A DNA stretch of 64,000 nt from JAJDZL01 sp965221175 (GTDB lineage: Bacteria > Pseudomonadota > Gammaproteobacteria > Arenicellales > JAJDZL01): assembly GCA_965221175.1 (NCBI GenBank), contig OZ244867.1, positions 496,001-560,000 of the forward strand. Direction: 5' to 3'. Positions 8,022 to 16,015 of this stretch are shown here, piece by piece (the stretch's first letter is position 1; every line of letters begins with the position of its first letter). Below the pieces are notes generated by a model, which saw only the letters and a program-made list of their open reading frames with translations, was not told where the DNA came from and did no database searches. A program made the translations under genes and the position numbers.

Positions 8022-8732
8022 CTAGTCGAATTCTAGTCCATAACAATACTGCAGCAAACGAGGGAGGTGAAATTTTTGTAGCGTCAACTCTATTGGAAAC
8101 ATTTTGCCTTCAAGTGGCTCACTCAAGAATTTCCAATTCATTCTGTAGTACGGTGGATTTCGATTCTCCTCATCAAAATCTCCATTAAATGAGTCTACTC
8201 TTACATTTAGATTCCAGCTCTTTCGGAGTTTTGATTCAAAGTTCTCAATACTCATTTCGAAGTCCTTATCGTAGGGCTTGTGAATATCATTGATCGCGCT
8301 AGCAAGTTCATAAGCCTCTTCGATATCGTTGCAGATTCTGGTTTCCGCGCCTTCGACGGGTAACACATAATTCCAAATTCCATTTCGTTTTTTGTTCAGA
8401 GGCATGTCAAATTCTTGCAATGACATTTCCAGTGGAAATACATCACCGTCTTGAGTTTCATCGAAAAATGTCCAACCTACCTTAAAGCGAGAAGAATTGC
8501 GGTAAGCCATTGGCAATCCTCCCTGAAAATAACCTAGCGTTGCGCATATCGCCCGACTCTCTACAAGTTTATTTTCGAAGCTTTCGATGCTTATATACAA
8601 GTCCTCGTTGAAGGGTTCAGGCACATCATTTATTACATTGATAAACTCAAAAGCTTCTTTGATTTTGTTGCAGACTCTAAATTCTGCTTCATTGACTGGC
8701 TGTGGATGGTCACATTGTTCACAAAGATGCAT
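8022..8732 (-). CDS. Orphan protein made of two ~100-residue repeats
   Basis: Unrecognised 236-residue protein, predicted cytosolic, with no signal peptide or membrane segment. It starts with CEQC, a possible metal-binding pair, then carries a tandem duplication. Repeat 1 (about 12-112) and repeat 2 (about 125-224) align along their length: PVNEAEFRVCNKI with PVEGAETRICNDI, SIESFENKL with SIENFESKL, FKVGWTFF with YRMNWKFL, and FPLEMSLQEFDMPL with FPIELTLQKFHLP. The repeats are clearly diverged, so the duplication is old. ATG 8732 is chosen because GAGGAAAG precedes it at good spacing; TTG 8747 and ATG 8744 lack one. Neighbours are a dead transposase and a nucleotidase, so it looks like an accessory gene. 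Function unknown. Confidence 0.65.
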   Translation of the reverse strand: MHLCEQCDHPQPVNEAEFRVCNKIKEAFEFINVINDVPEPFNEDLYISIESFENKLVESRAICATLGYFQGGLPMAYRNSSRFKVGWTFFDETQDGDVFPLEMSLQEFDMPLNKKRNGIWNYVLPVEGAETRICNDIEEAYELASAINDIHKPYDKDFEMSIENFESKLRKSWNLNVRVDSFNGDFDEENRNPPYYRMNWKFLSEPLEGKMFPIELTLQKFHLPRLLQYCYGLEFD

Positions 8733-9059
8733 GACTTTCCTCATCAATAAACTCTATGTTCGGTCACTGTTCTTCTTCGGAGCGAAAGCACATCAATTCC
8801 TAGTGCTTCTTTCAGTGGTAGTATTCCAAATAATTCCCCAAATGTAAAGTTTTCTGTGCTTAGCGATTGCTCTCTCATGTCGGTCGAGTATTTTTTTCGG
8901 TCCTTGGGAGTATAAGCGCACTAGAGGTTTGAAGGAATTTATTTTGTCAAGGAAAGACCTTCAACTGAACTAATGATTTGTCTGTGAGCTACACATTAAT
9001 AATGGATCAATCACTCGTTCAACAGGTATCAGATAGCATCTGGTACTGGAATTGTCGGT
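8733..9059. other. Intergenic region with one imperfect inverted repeat
   Basis: No gene seen. At 9026-9046 GTATCAGAT and ATCTGGTAC flank a 3-base loop: a 9-base stem with one G-U pair if transcribed from the plus strand and one C-A mismatch on the minus strand. It lies just past the stop of the minus-strand nucleotidase gene but has no following T-run, so it is only a weak terminator candidate. Confidence 0.3.
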
Positions 9060-9587
9060 CTAGGCATACGAATCCCCATCAATTTCTGCTGTAGACCTGA
9101 AACCAAGTTCGTACAGCAGCTGTATCGTTTCTGTTGCACAAGTATGCAGGATGCCGGTTCCACCAGATTCTTTCCACTCATTGATATTCTTTTCATAATC
9201 ATCAATCAGAATGTTCGGTATGCCATTAACAGTTGCATAATTTTGTTTGTGGCTGCGTTTGCTCATAAGATGAATTCGCGCAGTATCGGTCAATCCAATG
9301 TTTTTTTCCAACCATGCAAGTTTGCCAGGTCCGGAACAAGGATCAGAGTAGGCGAGCGAAGACAAAATGTGGGCATCGTATTCATCCACAAGTTTCCACA
9401 ATTCCCGAGCACCAGGCAGCCATTCCAGATTGAACCAGAAGTCAGGAACCTGTCTGACGAGTGTCCACAATTGACGTACGGACAGCTGGTCTATAGGGCG
9501 GTCGGCATGACTGGATGCTGCGGAAAAGAAGTCGCAGAGCACCCCGTCCATATCGCAATAAATTACGGATTTGACTGAAATCGTCAA
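9060..9587 (-). CDS. HAD-superfamily 5'-nucleotidase-like hydrolase
   Basis: Predicted cytosolic phosphatase related to 5'(3')-deoxyribonucleotidases. Motif I CDMDGVLCDF gives nucleophile Asp12 and acid/base Asp14 (numbering from TTG 9587). Motif II is probably the ILSSLAY segment, motif III the lysine in SKRSHK, and motif IV the LIDDYEKNI acidic pair. Length about 175 residues, normal for this group. The frame stays open to a TTG at 9677, but neither start has a ribosome site; 9587 is preferred because motif I usually lies close to the N-terminus. Substrate unknown. Stands alone in an accessory-looking stretch. Confidence 0.72.
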   Translation of the reverse strand: MTISVKSVIYCDMDGVLCDFFSAASSHADRPIDQLSVRQLWTLVRQVPDFWFNLEWLPGARELWKLVDEYDAHILSSLAYSDPCSGPGKLAWLEKNIGLTDTARIHLMSKRSHKQNYATVNGIPNILIDDYEKNINEWKESGGTGILHTCATETIQLLYELGFRSTAEIDGDSYA

Positions 9588-10122
9588 GATGTCAACGTCT
9601 GGTGGTTTTGATTCCCGATATAATACTATTAGATGAGAATTGGTCTTCAAGATTGCACTATTGTCACCGCAGATCAAAGTCTGGCGCTATCGTCAGTCTG
9701 CAGGTGACATCTCAGCCAATTTCTCCTCAGAAGTCAATATCTCAAATGGATGAGATTAGTAAGCGGAAACAGTATGGGAATTGATGAGAGTTAGCTAAAA
9801 ATCATGATCAATTATATTTAGAATATACATTAATAAAAATATTTAATTAATTGTTATTGTGTTTAAAAAATAATTTAAAAAGATTTATTTATGCAACTAA
9901 TAAACTCGCCGAAGTAAGAATTGAAGATTGAATTTCATACTCTCTCTGACTTATGGCTTTAGTTGGGCAAATTGCACTTTCAAGGAGGTTGATTGCGATA
10001 CGTTATAGGCTTCATTTTTGTTAGATAATTTGCAATCTAATTTAGCGAAACTTCAGACTCGAATTGTTCAAATTAACCACAGTACCAATTTTTAGATTTC
10101 CTTCAAATTTTAGAGAAGCACT
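9588..10122. other. Intergenic region with an AT-rich tract
   Basis: No gene recognised. Roughly 9786-9910 is strongly AT-rich (runs such as ttaataaaaatatttaatt), which suits a promoter region or a site bound by nucleoid proteins such as H-NS. The promoter of the enoyl-CoA hydratase family gene at 10123 should be here, but no box is assigned. Confidence 0.35.
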
Positions 10123-10914
10123 ATGAGCACCGTTGTTACCTCACTAAAAGGTGGAATTTACGAAATCACCATGAATCGCCCGAAACAGTTGAACGCGCTG
10201 AACTGGGAACTGTTGAATGAGTTAATTGAGGCAATCGGCGTTGCAGAGAACGACTCGAATGTCCGTTGCATCGTGATTCGAGGGGAAGGTCAGCACTTCA
10301 TGGCTGGCGGTGACATCGTCTTTTTTCACAAACTGCTTGATTGGGATAAGCAGTCTAAAGTTGAAGAGTTCAGCAAACTTGTTTCCACCGTGCATGAATT
10401 TGTCGAAAAAATTGCAGCATTGCCAGTACCTGTAATCGCAAGCGTACGCGGAGCGGCGGCTGGGTTTGGCATCAGTCTAGTAGCTGGATGTGACTTGGCA
10501 ATCGCTTCAACAACTTCATTTTATACGTCTGCCTATAATCTTCTTGGGACTTCTCCCGATGGTGGTAGTACCTACTATCTGTCTCGGTCGGTTGGCGCAA
10601 AGAAGGCAATGGAAATTGTATTGACGACGAAACGCTATAGCGCACAAGATGCATTGAAAATGGGCCTGATCAATGAAGTTGTAGAAGACGGGGAATTGGA
10701 AAAAGCAACCGCCCAAATTGCCGGTTTGATCGCAAACTCATCGAGAATCGCAGTTCGCAATGCCAAACGAATGGTTAGAAATTCATTTCAAAGCGATCTC
10801 ACTGGACAGTTGCAGTCTGAACTTGATTGTTTCCTTGAATGCGCAGCATCAGGGGATTTTGCGGAAGGCGTACGAGCTTTCGTTGAGAAAAGAAAACCTG
10901 AGTTTGCAGATTGA
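10123..10914 (+). CDS. Enoyl-CoA hydratase/isomerase family protein
   Basis: Crotonase-fold enzyme acting on an acyl-CoA thioester, 263 residues. The oxyanion-hole segments are MAGGDI (60-65) and GAAAGFG (110-116). The acid/base position carries Asp146 in TSPDGG, as in PaaG-type isomerases, rather than the paired glutamates of classical hydratases. The C-terminal helix ends FAEGVRAFVEKRKPEF, typical of the family. Monocistronic: noncoding DNA flanks it on both sides. Likely a beta-oxidation-type hydratase or isomerase; the substrate cannot be told from sequence. Confidence 0.85.
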   Translation: MSTVVTSLKGGIYEITMNRPKQLNALNWELLNELIEAIGVAENDSNVRCIVIRGEGQHFMAGGDIVFFHKLLDWDKQSKVEEFSKLVSTVHEFVEKIAALPVPVIASVRGAAAGFGISLVAGCDLAIASTTSFYTSAYNLLGTSPDGGSTYYLSRSVGAKKAMEIVLTTKRYSAQDALKMGLINEVVEDGELEKATAQIAGLIANSSRIAVRNAKRMVRNSFQSDLTGQLQSELDCFLECAASGDFAEGVRAFVEKRKPEFAD

Positions 10915-10940
10915 TTGAAAATCCAATTTTCATCATGGAA

Positions 10941-10969
10941 TTGACTGCAGAATTTATGCGTTCGATAAA
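10941..10969 (+). promoter_or_regulatory. Candidate sigma-70 promoter for the rpsF operon
   Basis: TTGACT at 10941-10946 and GATAAA at 10964-10969 are separated by exactly 17 bases. This is a good fit for a housekeeping promoter and leaves a leader of roughly 110 bases before rpsF, room for the candidate S6:S18-binding structure. Assigned by eye only. Confidence 0.45.
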
Positions 10970-11035
10970 GTTTTTCTTGAATTTCCACCTATAAAAATGA
11001 TAAATTAACGTTTCCGGCCATCTGAATTACTCCTT

Positions 11036-11062
11036 GCCTTGCCAATGCCGGTAGCTTAAGGC
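11036..11062 (+). promoter_or_regulatory. Candidate S6:S18 leader hairpin upstream of rpsF
   Basis: GCCTT (11036-11040) can pair with AAGGC (11058-11062), with an inner GCC/GGT pairing and the trinucleotide CCG in the upper part. The S6:S18 complex is known to bind an rpsF leader element containing a conserved CCG that mimics its 16S rRNA site. The match here is by eye and not a covariance result. A GAGAGGAG ribosome site follows shortly before the ATG. Confidence 0.4.
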
Positions 11063-11085
11063 TAATATCCGAGAGGAGAAACTAA

Positions 11086-11754
11086 ATGCGTCACTATGAA
11101 ATCGTTGCTTTGGTACATCCGAACCAAAGCGACCAACTCGAAGAAATTGTTGCCCGCTATCGTAAGATCGTGGAAGAATCTGGCGGCAGTATTCATCGGT
11201 ACGAAGATTGGGGTCGACGTAAGTTGGCTTATCCCATTCAAAAGCTGTACAAGGCCGGATACTTTCTGATGAACATTGAATGCGAGCCGACGGTAAAAGA
11301 CGAAATTGAGAATGCGTTTCGATATAACGACTCAATTATTCGAAGCATTGTAATCAGAAAGGACAAGGCGGTTACTGAACAGTCTCCGATCCTGATCAAG
11401 CTTCTGAAACAGGAAGCAGAAGATCGAGAAACTGAAGAAAGAGCTGCTGCCGAGTTGGAACGCGCTAGAAAGGAAGAAGCCGAAGCAATGTCTGCAGAGG
11501 CGGCCAAAAAATCAGAGGAAACGGTAGAAGATTCATCAAGCAGTAGTGACAGCACCGAATCCCCTGAAGCAGCAGAGACGGTGGAAACAATGGCTAAAAG
11601 CACGAGTTCAGAAGACGAAGACACGTCTGAGGAAGCAGAAACTGCGGAAGCGGCTGAAGTCGAAACGAGCGAAGAAGATTCCGGTAGTGGAGAGCACGAA
11701 GCACACTCCGAGGAAACAGAAGGTGAAAGTAATGAAGAGGAGAAGGAGAAATGA
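11086..11754 (+). CDS. rpsF: 30S ribosomal protein S6 with a long acidic tail
   Basis: S6 binds 16S rRNA with S18 in the platform of the small subunit. The first ~100 residues are a normal S6 domain (MRHYEIVALVHP, then WGRRKLAYPIQK). The protein is 222 residues, against about 130 in E. coli. The extra ~120 residues are almost all Glu, Ala, Ser, Thr and Asp after a short charged helix (EERAAAELERARKEEAEA). E. coli S6 gets a short glutamate tail post-translationally from RimK; here a much longer acidic tail is encoded. First gene of rpsF-rpsR-rplI-dnaB-alr, overlapping rpsR by four bases. Confidence 0.95.
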   Translation: MRHYEIVALVHPNQSDQLEEIVARYRKIVEESGGSIHRYEDWGRRKLAYPIQKLYKAGYFLMNIECEPTVKDEIENAFRYNDSIIRSIVIRKDKAVTEQSPILIKLLKQEAEDRETEERAAAELERARKEEAEAMSAEAAKKSEETVEDSSSSSDSTESPEAAETVETMAKSTSSEDEDTSEEAETAEAAEVETSEEDSGSGEHEAHSEETEGESNEEEKEK

Positions 11755-11978
11755 TGAATCGACGCCCCAAACATCGTAAATACTGCCAGTTTACCGCTGC
11801 GGGAATCACTGAAGTTGATTACAAGGATTTGGATATGCTGGAAGGATTTATTTCTGAATCTGGTAAGATATATCCTAGTCGAAGCACCGGAACAAAGGCA
11901 ATTTACCAGCGCCAGTTGGCTCGTGCTGTAAAACGTGCTCGCTATCTGGCACTAATCGGTTACACTGATTCACAGTAA
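11751..11978 (+). CDS. rpsR: 30S ribosomal protein S18
   Basis: S18 partners S6 on the platform of the small subunit. 75 residues, the normal length, with the conserved core around YKDLDMLEGFISESGKI and the basic C-terminal RQLARAVKRARYLALI. ATGATG at 11751 gives two possible starts (11751 or 11754); the first overlaps the rpsF stop as ATGA, so translation is coupled, in keeping with S6 and S18 acting as a pair. The GAAGAGGAGAAGGAGAA purine run before it supplies the ribosome site. Confidence 0.96.
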   Translation: MMNRRPKHRKYCQFTAAGITEVDYKDLDMLEGFISESGKIYPSRSTGTKAIYQRQLARAVKRARYLALIGYTDSQ

Positions 11979-11993
11979 TTCGAGAGTAGTCAA

Positions 11994-12590
11994 ATGGAAG
12001 TCGTATTGCTTGAAGCAGTAATCAAACTTGGACAACTTGGCGATAAAGTCAATGTGAAAGCTGGCTACGCCCGTAACTATCTAATCCCTCAACGTAAAGC
12101 GGTAAGGGCAACTCCAGATGCAATCGCGGAAGTTGAGCAACAACGTACGCAGCTTGTCAAGGAAGAAAAGAAACGCTTGGATGTTGCTCACGCACGAGCA
12201 GAAGAAGCTGCGAAATCCCTTACATTCGTGAAGCGGGTGATTGATGATGAAGGGCGGCTGTTTGGCTCGGTTTCTGTTAGTGAAATTATCGAACGCGCAG
12301 CCGAAAGTGACACTGAATTACTACGCTCTGAAATTGATATGCCAAGCGGTTCAATCAAGAATACCGGAGAGCACACCATTACCGTCAAAGTGCACCCGGA
12401 AGTGAGTTTCGATGTTAGCATTACAGTTGTTGCTGGTGATCAGGAAGTCTCTGTTGAGGAACTGATCGAAGAAGACGTACAGTCTGAAAACTCTGAACTT
12501 GCGGATTCAAATGCGGATGATGACGCTAGCGATAGTGACATTGAAGCAGCAGAACAGCCATCAAGTGTGACTGAGGAGAACTCTGACTAA
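11994..12590 (+). CDS. rplI: 50S ribosomal protein L9 with acidic tail
   Basis: L9 binds 23S rRNA at the base of the L1 stalk and bridges its two globular domains by a long helix. Residues 1-149 are a full L9 (MEVVLLEAVIKLGQLGDKV, then the glycine-rich GYARNYLIP, then a C-terminal domain with HPEVSFDVSITVV). The product is 198 residues, about 50 longer than E. coli L9; the extension is acidic and serine-rich (DDDASDSDIEAAE). It is the second of three ribosomal proteins in this window with such a tail. Spaced 15 bases after rpsR and abutting dnaB. Confidence 0.95.
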   Translation: MEVVLLEAVIKLGQLGDKVNVKAGYARNYLIPQRKAVRATPDAIAEVEQQRTQLVKEEKKRLDVAHARAEEAAKSLTFVKRVIDDEGRLFGSVSVSEIIERAAESDTELLRSEIDMPSGSIKNTGEHTITVKVHPEVSFDVSITVVAGDQEVSVEELIEEDVQSENSELADSNADDDASDSDIEAAEQPSSVTEENSD

Positions 12591-14048
12591 GTGGTCTCGG
12601 TCAATCCATATCGTCAGTCAAGGGATGACCTAAATTCATCGGGTAGTTCATCCGATACTCATTCTCTACCCATTCCACCTCACCAGATTCCTGCCGAACA
12701 GGCAGTACTGGGTGCAATCATGATGGATAACGAACAGTTCGAAAAAGTTTCGGGCTTGTTATCCGTTGAAGATTTCTATCACCAAAACCACAGATTGATC
12801 TATGATGCCATGCTCAATCTGTTTTCTGAACGGCAGAATGTTGATCTGACGACCTTGCCGTATAAGCTCGAAAGAATGGGTGAACTGGAAAATGTCGGTG
12901 GTGTCCCATATTTGGCCAGCATTCAACTAGAGACTCCGCATGCCGTCAATACAGAATCCTACGCAAAAATTGTTGTGGACTGCTCATTGCTGCGCCGACT
13001 GCTCAAAAGTTCCCAACGCATCCAGCAGATGGTGTACAACCGAGACGATACTGCGGTCGAAAAAGTGCTGAGCGATGCGCAGCAGTTGGTTTATGAATTA
13101 GGCAGAGAATTTGATCGAGGTGATGGACTGACCCACGTGAAAGAGTCTGCAAATTCGGCGTTCACTCGAGTTGAAGAACTCTATAACGATCCCAGCCTGA
13201 GCAGCATTACCGGAATTTCATCGGGTTTCATAGATCTTGACAAATTAACGTCTGGATTTCAGCGCTCCGATTTGGTCGTCATTGCCGGGCGCCCCTCCAT
13301 GGGTAAGACCGCGCTTGCGATGAACGTTGCTGAACACGCTGCTATCGATGACAAATTGAAGGTCGCAGTGTTTAGTCTGGAAATGCCTGCAATTCAGTTG
13401 ACTATGCGCTCGCTGTCTTCTCTGAGCAGCATTAACTCAAAACTCATTCGAGAAGGACGACTAGGAGATGGGCAGGAAGGAGAGCGGAACTGGAAGCAAC
13501 TTTCGAGTGCCTTGAATATATTGCACGAAGCCCCGATTTATATTGATGCTACCCCTGGAATTTCTCCGCTTGAAATTTCCGCTAGATCAAGGCGTATGAA
13601 ACGTGAAATCGGTCTCGACCTGATTCTCGTTGACTATTTGCAATTGCTTCAGATGAAAGACAATGAATCCAACCGCGCGACTGAACTGTCAAATATTACG
13701 CGAGAGTTGAAGTTCCTGGCCAAGGAGCTTGAAGTTCCAGTTATTGCACTGTCTCAGCTGAATCGAGGCGTCGAACAGCGTCCAAACAAGCGACCGCTCA
13801 TGTCGGACTTGCGCGAATCCGGTGCGATTGAACAGGATGCCGATTTGATTATTTTCATTTATCGAGACGAAGTGTACAAAAAGGATACAGAGGACTACGG
13901 TTTGGCGGAAATCATCGTTGCAAAACATCGAAATGGCGATATCGGCGACGTTACGTTGAGGTTCATGAGAGAGTTCACGCGTTTCGATAATTATTCTCGC
14001 AGTACTGATGCGAGTGCTGCTGACATCGATATAGTACCTCAAGAATAG
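12591..14048 (+). CDS. dnaB: Replicative DNA helicase DnaB
   Basis: Hexameric 5'-3' helicase at the replication fork. 485 residues: N-terminal domain (PAEQAVLGAIMMD onward), linker, then the RecA-like motor with Walker A GRPSMGKT at 233-240 and Walker B LILVDYLQLL. DnaB motif 4 (DLRESGAIEQDADLIIF) is intact. No intein is inserted in either usual site. The GTG start at 12591 directly follows the rplI stop, with no gap, so translation probably depends on ribosomes finishing rplI. The N-terminal ~25 residues are Ser/Asp rich and variable. Confidence 0.97.
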   Translation: MVSVNPYRQSRDDLNSSGSSSDTHSLPIPPHQIPAEQAVLGAIMMDNEQFEKVSGLLSVEDFYHQNHRLIYDAMLNLFSERQNVDLTTLPYKLERMGELENVGGVPYLASIQLETPHAVNTESYAKIVVDCSLLRRLLKSSQRIQQMVYNRDDTAVEKVLSDAQQLVYELGREFDRGDGLTHVKESANSAFTRVEELYNDPSLSSITGISSGFIDLDKLTSGFQRSDLVVIAGRPSMGKTALAMNVAEHAAIDDKLKVAVFSLEMPAIQLTMRSLSSLSSINSKLIREGRLGDGQEGERNWKQLSSALNILHEAPIYIDATPGISPLEISARSRRMKREIGLDLILVDYLQLLQMKDNESNRATELSNITRELKFLAKELEVPVIALSQLNRGVEQRPNKRPLMSDLRESGAIEQDADLIIFIYRDEVYKKDTEDYGLAEIIVAKHRNGDIGDVTLRFMREFTRFDNYSRSTDASAADIDIVPQE

Positions 14049-14072
14049 CCATCTCTCTGGGAGTTGAGACCC

Positions 14073-15146
14073 ATGCGAATGTATGGTTCAGTTGATGCAC
14101 CCGCTTTAAATTCCAACCTTTCTCTAGTTCGCAGATTGTCACCGGCCGCACGTGTTATGGCGGTGGTTAAGGCAAACGGCTATGGTCACGGTATTCTACA
14201 GGTTACAAATTCCTTGGAAACAGGTGTAGATGCGTTCGCTGTAGCAACAGTGGATGAAGCTGTAGCTCTCAGAGATGCGGGTATTAAAAAGCCGATCTGC
14301 CTGCTGTCTGGCTTCACATCCATTGATCATGTGGAGATTTTGCATGCATTTCGTATTGAGCCCGTTATTTACTGCGAAGAGCAAATTGATATGCTGGAGC
14401 GCGCCCAGCCGAGTGGTGTCATTCCGGTTTGGCTGAAAATCAACACTGGTATGAATCGACTGGGATTTGAGTCTCGGAGAACTTCAAAGATTTTTCAGCA
14501 CATTAATTCCAACCCTATTTTGGAAGTGAGGGGAGCGATGTCTCACTTTGCATGTGCGGATGATCTAGAGTCGGATTTTACTGATCGCCAACTTGAGCGA
14601 TTCAAGAGTTGTACACAGGGAATCAATGCGGATTTGAGTATCGCGAACTCAGCTGGGATTCTAAAATGGCCAAACAGTAGTCTGAACTGGGTGCGACCTG
14701 GCATTATGCTATATGGTGTTTCCCCGTTTCCCGGGATTCCAGCATACGAACTCGGCCTGCAACCAGCGATGAACCTGTATTCAACGATTATTGCTGTCAA
14801 CCGTCTTCCGAGTGGTGGTAGCGTCGGTTATGGACTTAAATGGACAAGTGAAGCTGAAATCCGAGTTGGAATTGTGGCGTGCGGCTACGGAGACGGCTAC
14901 TCTCGAAACGCGTCTCCCGGTGCACAGGTTTTGATTGAAGGCCGACGCGCGGATGTAGTTGGAGTGGTATCGATGGATACTCTGGCAGTTGATTTGAGCC
15001 AACATCCGCATGTGGGTGTCGGCAGCTCGGTAAAGCTATTTGGGAATGGGCTTCCAGTCGAGGAGGTTGCAACAGCTGCCGGAACCATCCCTTATGAAAC
15101 TTTAGCTTCGATAAATTCTCGTCCAGTGAAACTGGAATACACCTGA
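14073..15146 (+). CDS. alr: Alanine racemase
   Basis: PLP enzyme that makes D-alanine for peptidoglycan. About 357 residues. Lys33 in VVKANGYGHG forms the Schiff base, and CGYGDGYSR and VSMDTLAVDL belong to the C-terminal beta domain that supplies the second active-site residue from the other subunit. An earlier in-frame TTG at 14064 exists, but ATG 14073 sits at good distance from GGGAG (14059-14063). It follows dnaB closely, the order seen in many gammaproteobacteria. Confidence 0.94.
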   Translation: MRMYGSVDAPALNSNLSLVRRLSPAARVMAVVKANGYGHGILQVTNSLETGVDAFAVATVDEAVALRDAGIKKPICLLSGFTSIDHVEILHAFRIEPVIYCEEQIDMLERAQPSGVIPVWLKINTGMNRLGFESRRTSKIFQHINSNPILEVRGAMSHFACADDLESDFTDRQLERFKSCTQGINADLSIANSAGILKWPNSSLNWVRPGIMLYGVSPFPGIPAYELGLQPAMNLYSTIIAVNRLPSGGSVGYGLKWTSEAEIRVGIVACGYGDGYSRNASPGAQVLIEGRRADVVGVVSMDTLAVDLSQHPHVGVGSSVKLFGNGLPVEEVATAAGTIPYETLASINSRPVKLEYT

Positions 15147-15156
15147 CTCAGGCCCG

Positions 15157-15978
15157 TCAGTCGACTCGAAGCAGTTCGTTTAGTCCTGTCTTGCTTCTAG
15201 TCTTCTCATCCACCTGTTTGACGATAACAACACAGTAAAGGCTGTATTTCCTGTCTGAAGATGGAAGATTTCCGGATACGACAACCGAGCCGGACGGCAC
15301 CTTGCCGTAACTGACTTCTCCAGTCTGGCGGTTGTATATCTTGGTGCTCTGTCCAATATATACGCCCATTGAGATAACCGACCCTTTACCCACGATAACG
15401 CCTTCTACAATTTCGCTACGCGCGCCGATAAAACAATCGTCTTCGATGATGGTTGGCGTAGCCTGCAGCGGTTCTAGAACTCCGCCAATACCTGCGCCGC
15501 CTGAAAGATGTACATTCTTGCCGATTTGTGCACACGAACCGACCGTTGCCCAAGTGTCAACCATCGTGCCTTCATCAACGTAAGCACCGATATTGACATA
15601 ACTCGGCATCAACACCACATTGCGTGCAATGTAGCATCCTTGACGCACAGTTGCAGGTGGCACTACGCGATAACCTCCGTCAACGAACTGCTGGCCTGCA
15701 AAACCGTCGAACTTTCTCTCCACTTTATCGTAGTAAGTGGCATTCCCATCGCGGATTACTTGATTTTCTTTGATCCGAAAGGACAGCAGAACTGCTTTCT
15801 TCACCCATTCATTGACTTGCCATTGGTCGCCAACTTTCTCCGCAACGCGCACGCTTCCCTGATTGAGAGCAAGAATTGTCTGCTGCACCGCGTCTCGTAC
15901 GCTTGGTGGGCAGTTGGATGGGCTCAGTTCCGAGCGAGTGTCAAATGCGTTACTGATTGTGGATTCTAGATTTTCCAT
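15157..15978 (-). CDS. dapD: 2,3,4,5-tetrahydropyridine-2,6-dicarboxylate N-succinyltransferase
   Basis: Acyl-CoA transferase of the succinylase branch of lysine/meso-DAP synthesis: succinyl-CoA plus tetrahydrodipicolinate gives N-succinyl-2-amino-6-ketopimelate. 273 residues, as in E. coli. An N-terminal helical domain is followed by left-handed beta-helix repeats (IGAYVDEGTMVDTWATVGS, then VHLSGGAGIGGVLEP), typical of DapD. Ends 10 bases from the convergent alr. The order map-glnD-dapD, read on the minus strand, matches E. coli. Confidence 0.97.
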   Translation of the reverse strand: MENLESTISNAFDTRSELSPSNCPPSVRDAVQQTILALNQGSVRVAEKVGDQWQVNEWVKKAVLLSFRIKENQVIRDGNATYYDKVERKFDGFAGQQFVDGGYRVVPPATVRQGCYIARNVVLMPSYVNIGAYVDEGTMVDTWATVGSCAQIGKNVHLSGGAGIGGVLEPLQATPTIIEDDCFIGARSEIVEGVIVGKGSVISMGVYIGQSTKIYNRQTGEVSYGKVPSGSVVVSGNLPSSDRKYSLYCVVIVKQVDEKTRSKTGLNELLRVD

Positions 15979-16015
15979 TGAGCTTCCTCTGTGTATACAC
16001 TTGATTGATTCAAGA

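Noticed and set aside
7717..8188. Two plus-strand frames of 84 and 91 codons
   Set aside because: The first is an out-of-frame piece of the decayed transposase plus flanking DNA; the second runs into the opposite strand of the orphan gene.
9026..9046. Hairpin as a terminator for the nucleotidase gene
   Set aside because: On the transcribed strand the stem has a C-A mismatch, and no T-run follows.
9060..9677. Longer start (TTG 9677) for the nucleotidase
   Set aside because: It adds 30 residues with no family similarity ahead of motif I and has no ribosome site; TTG 9587 is kept as the better though uncertain start.
11238..11774. 178-codon frame on the minus strand opposite rpsF
   Set aside because: It is the antisense of the Glu/Ser-rich S6 tail, giving low-complexity Ser/Ala/Val sequence; no independent evidence for a gene.
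12591..14048. Intein or insertion in dnaB (and dnaE)
   Set aside because: Both are common intein sites, but the conserved motifs are contiguous and the lengths normal.
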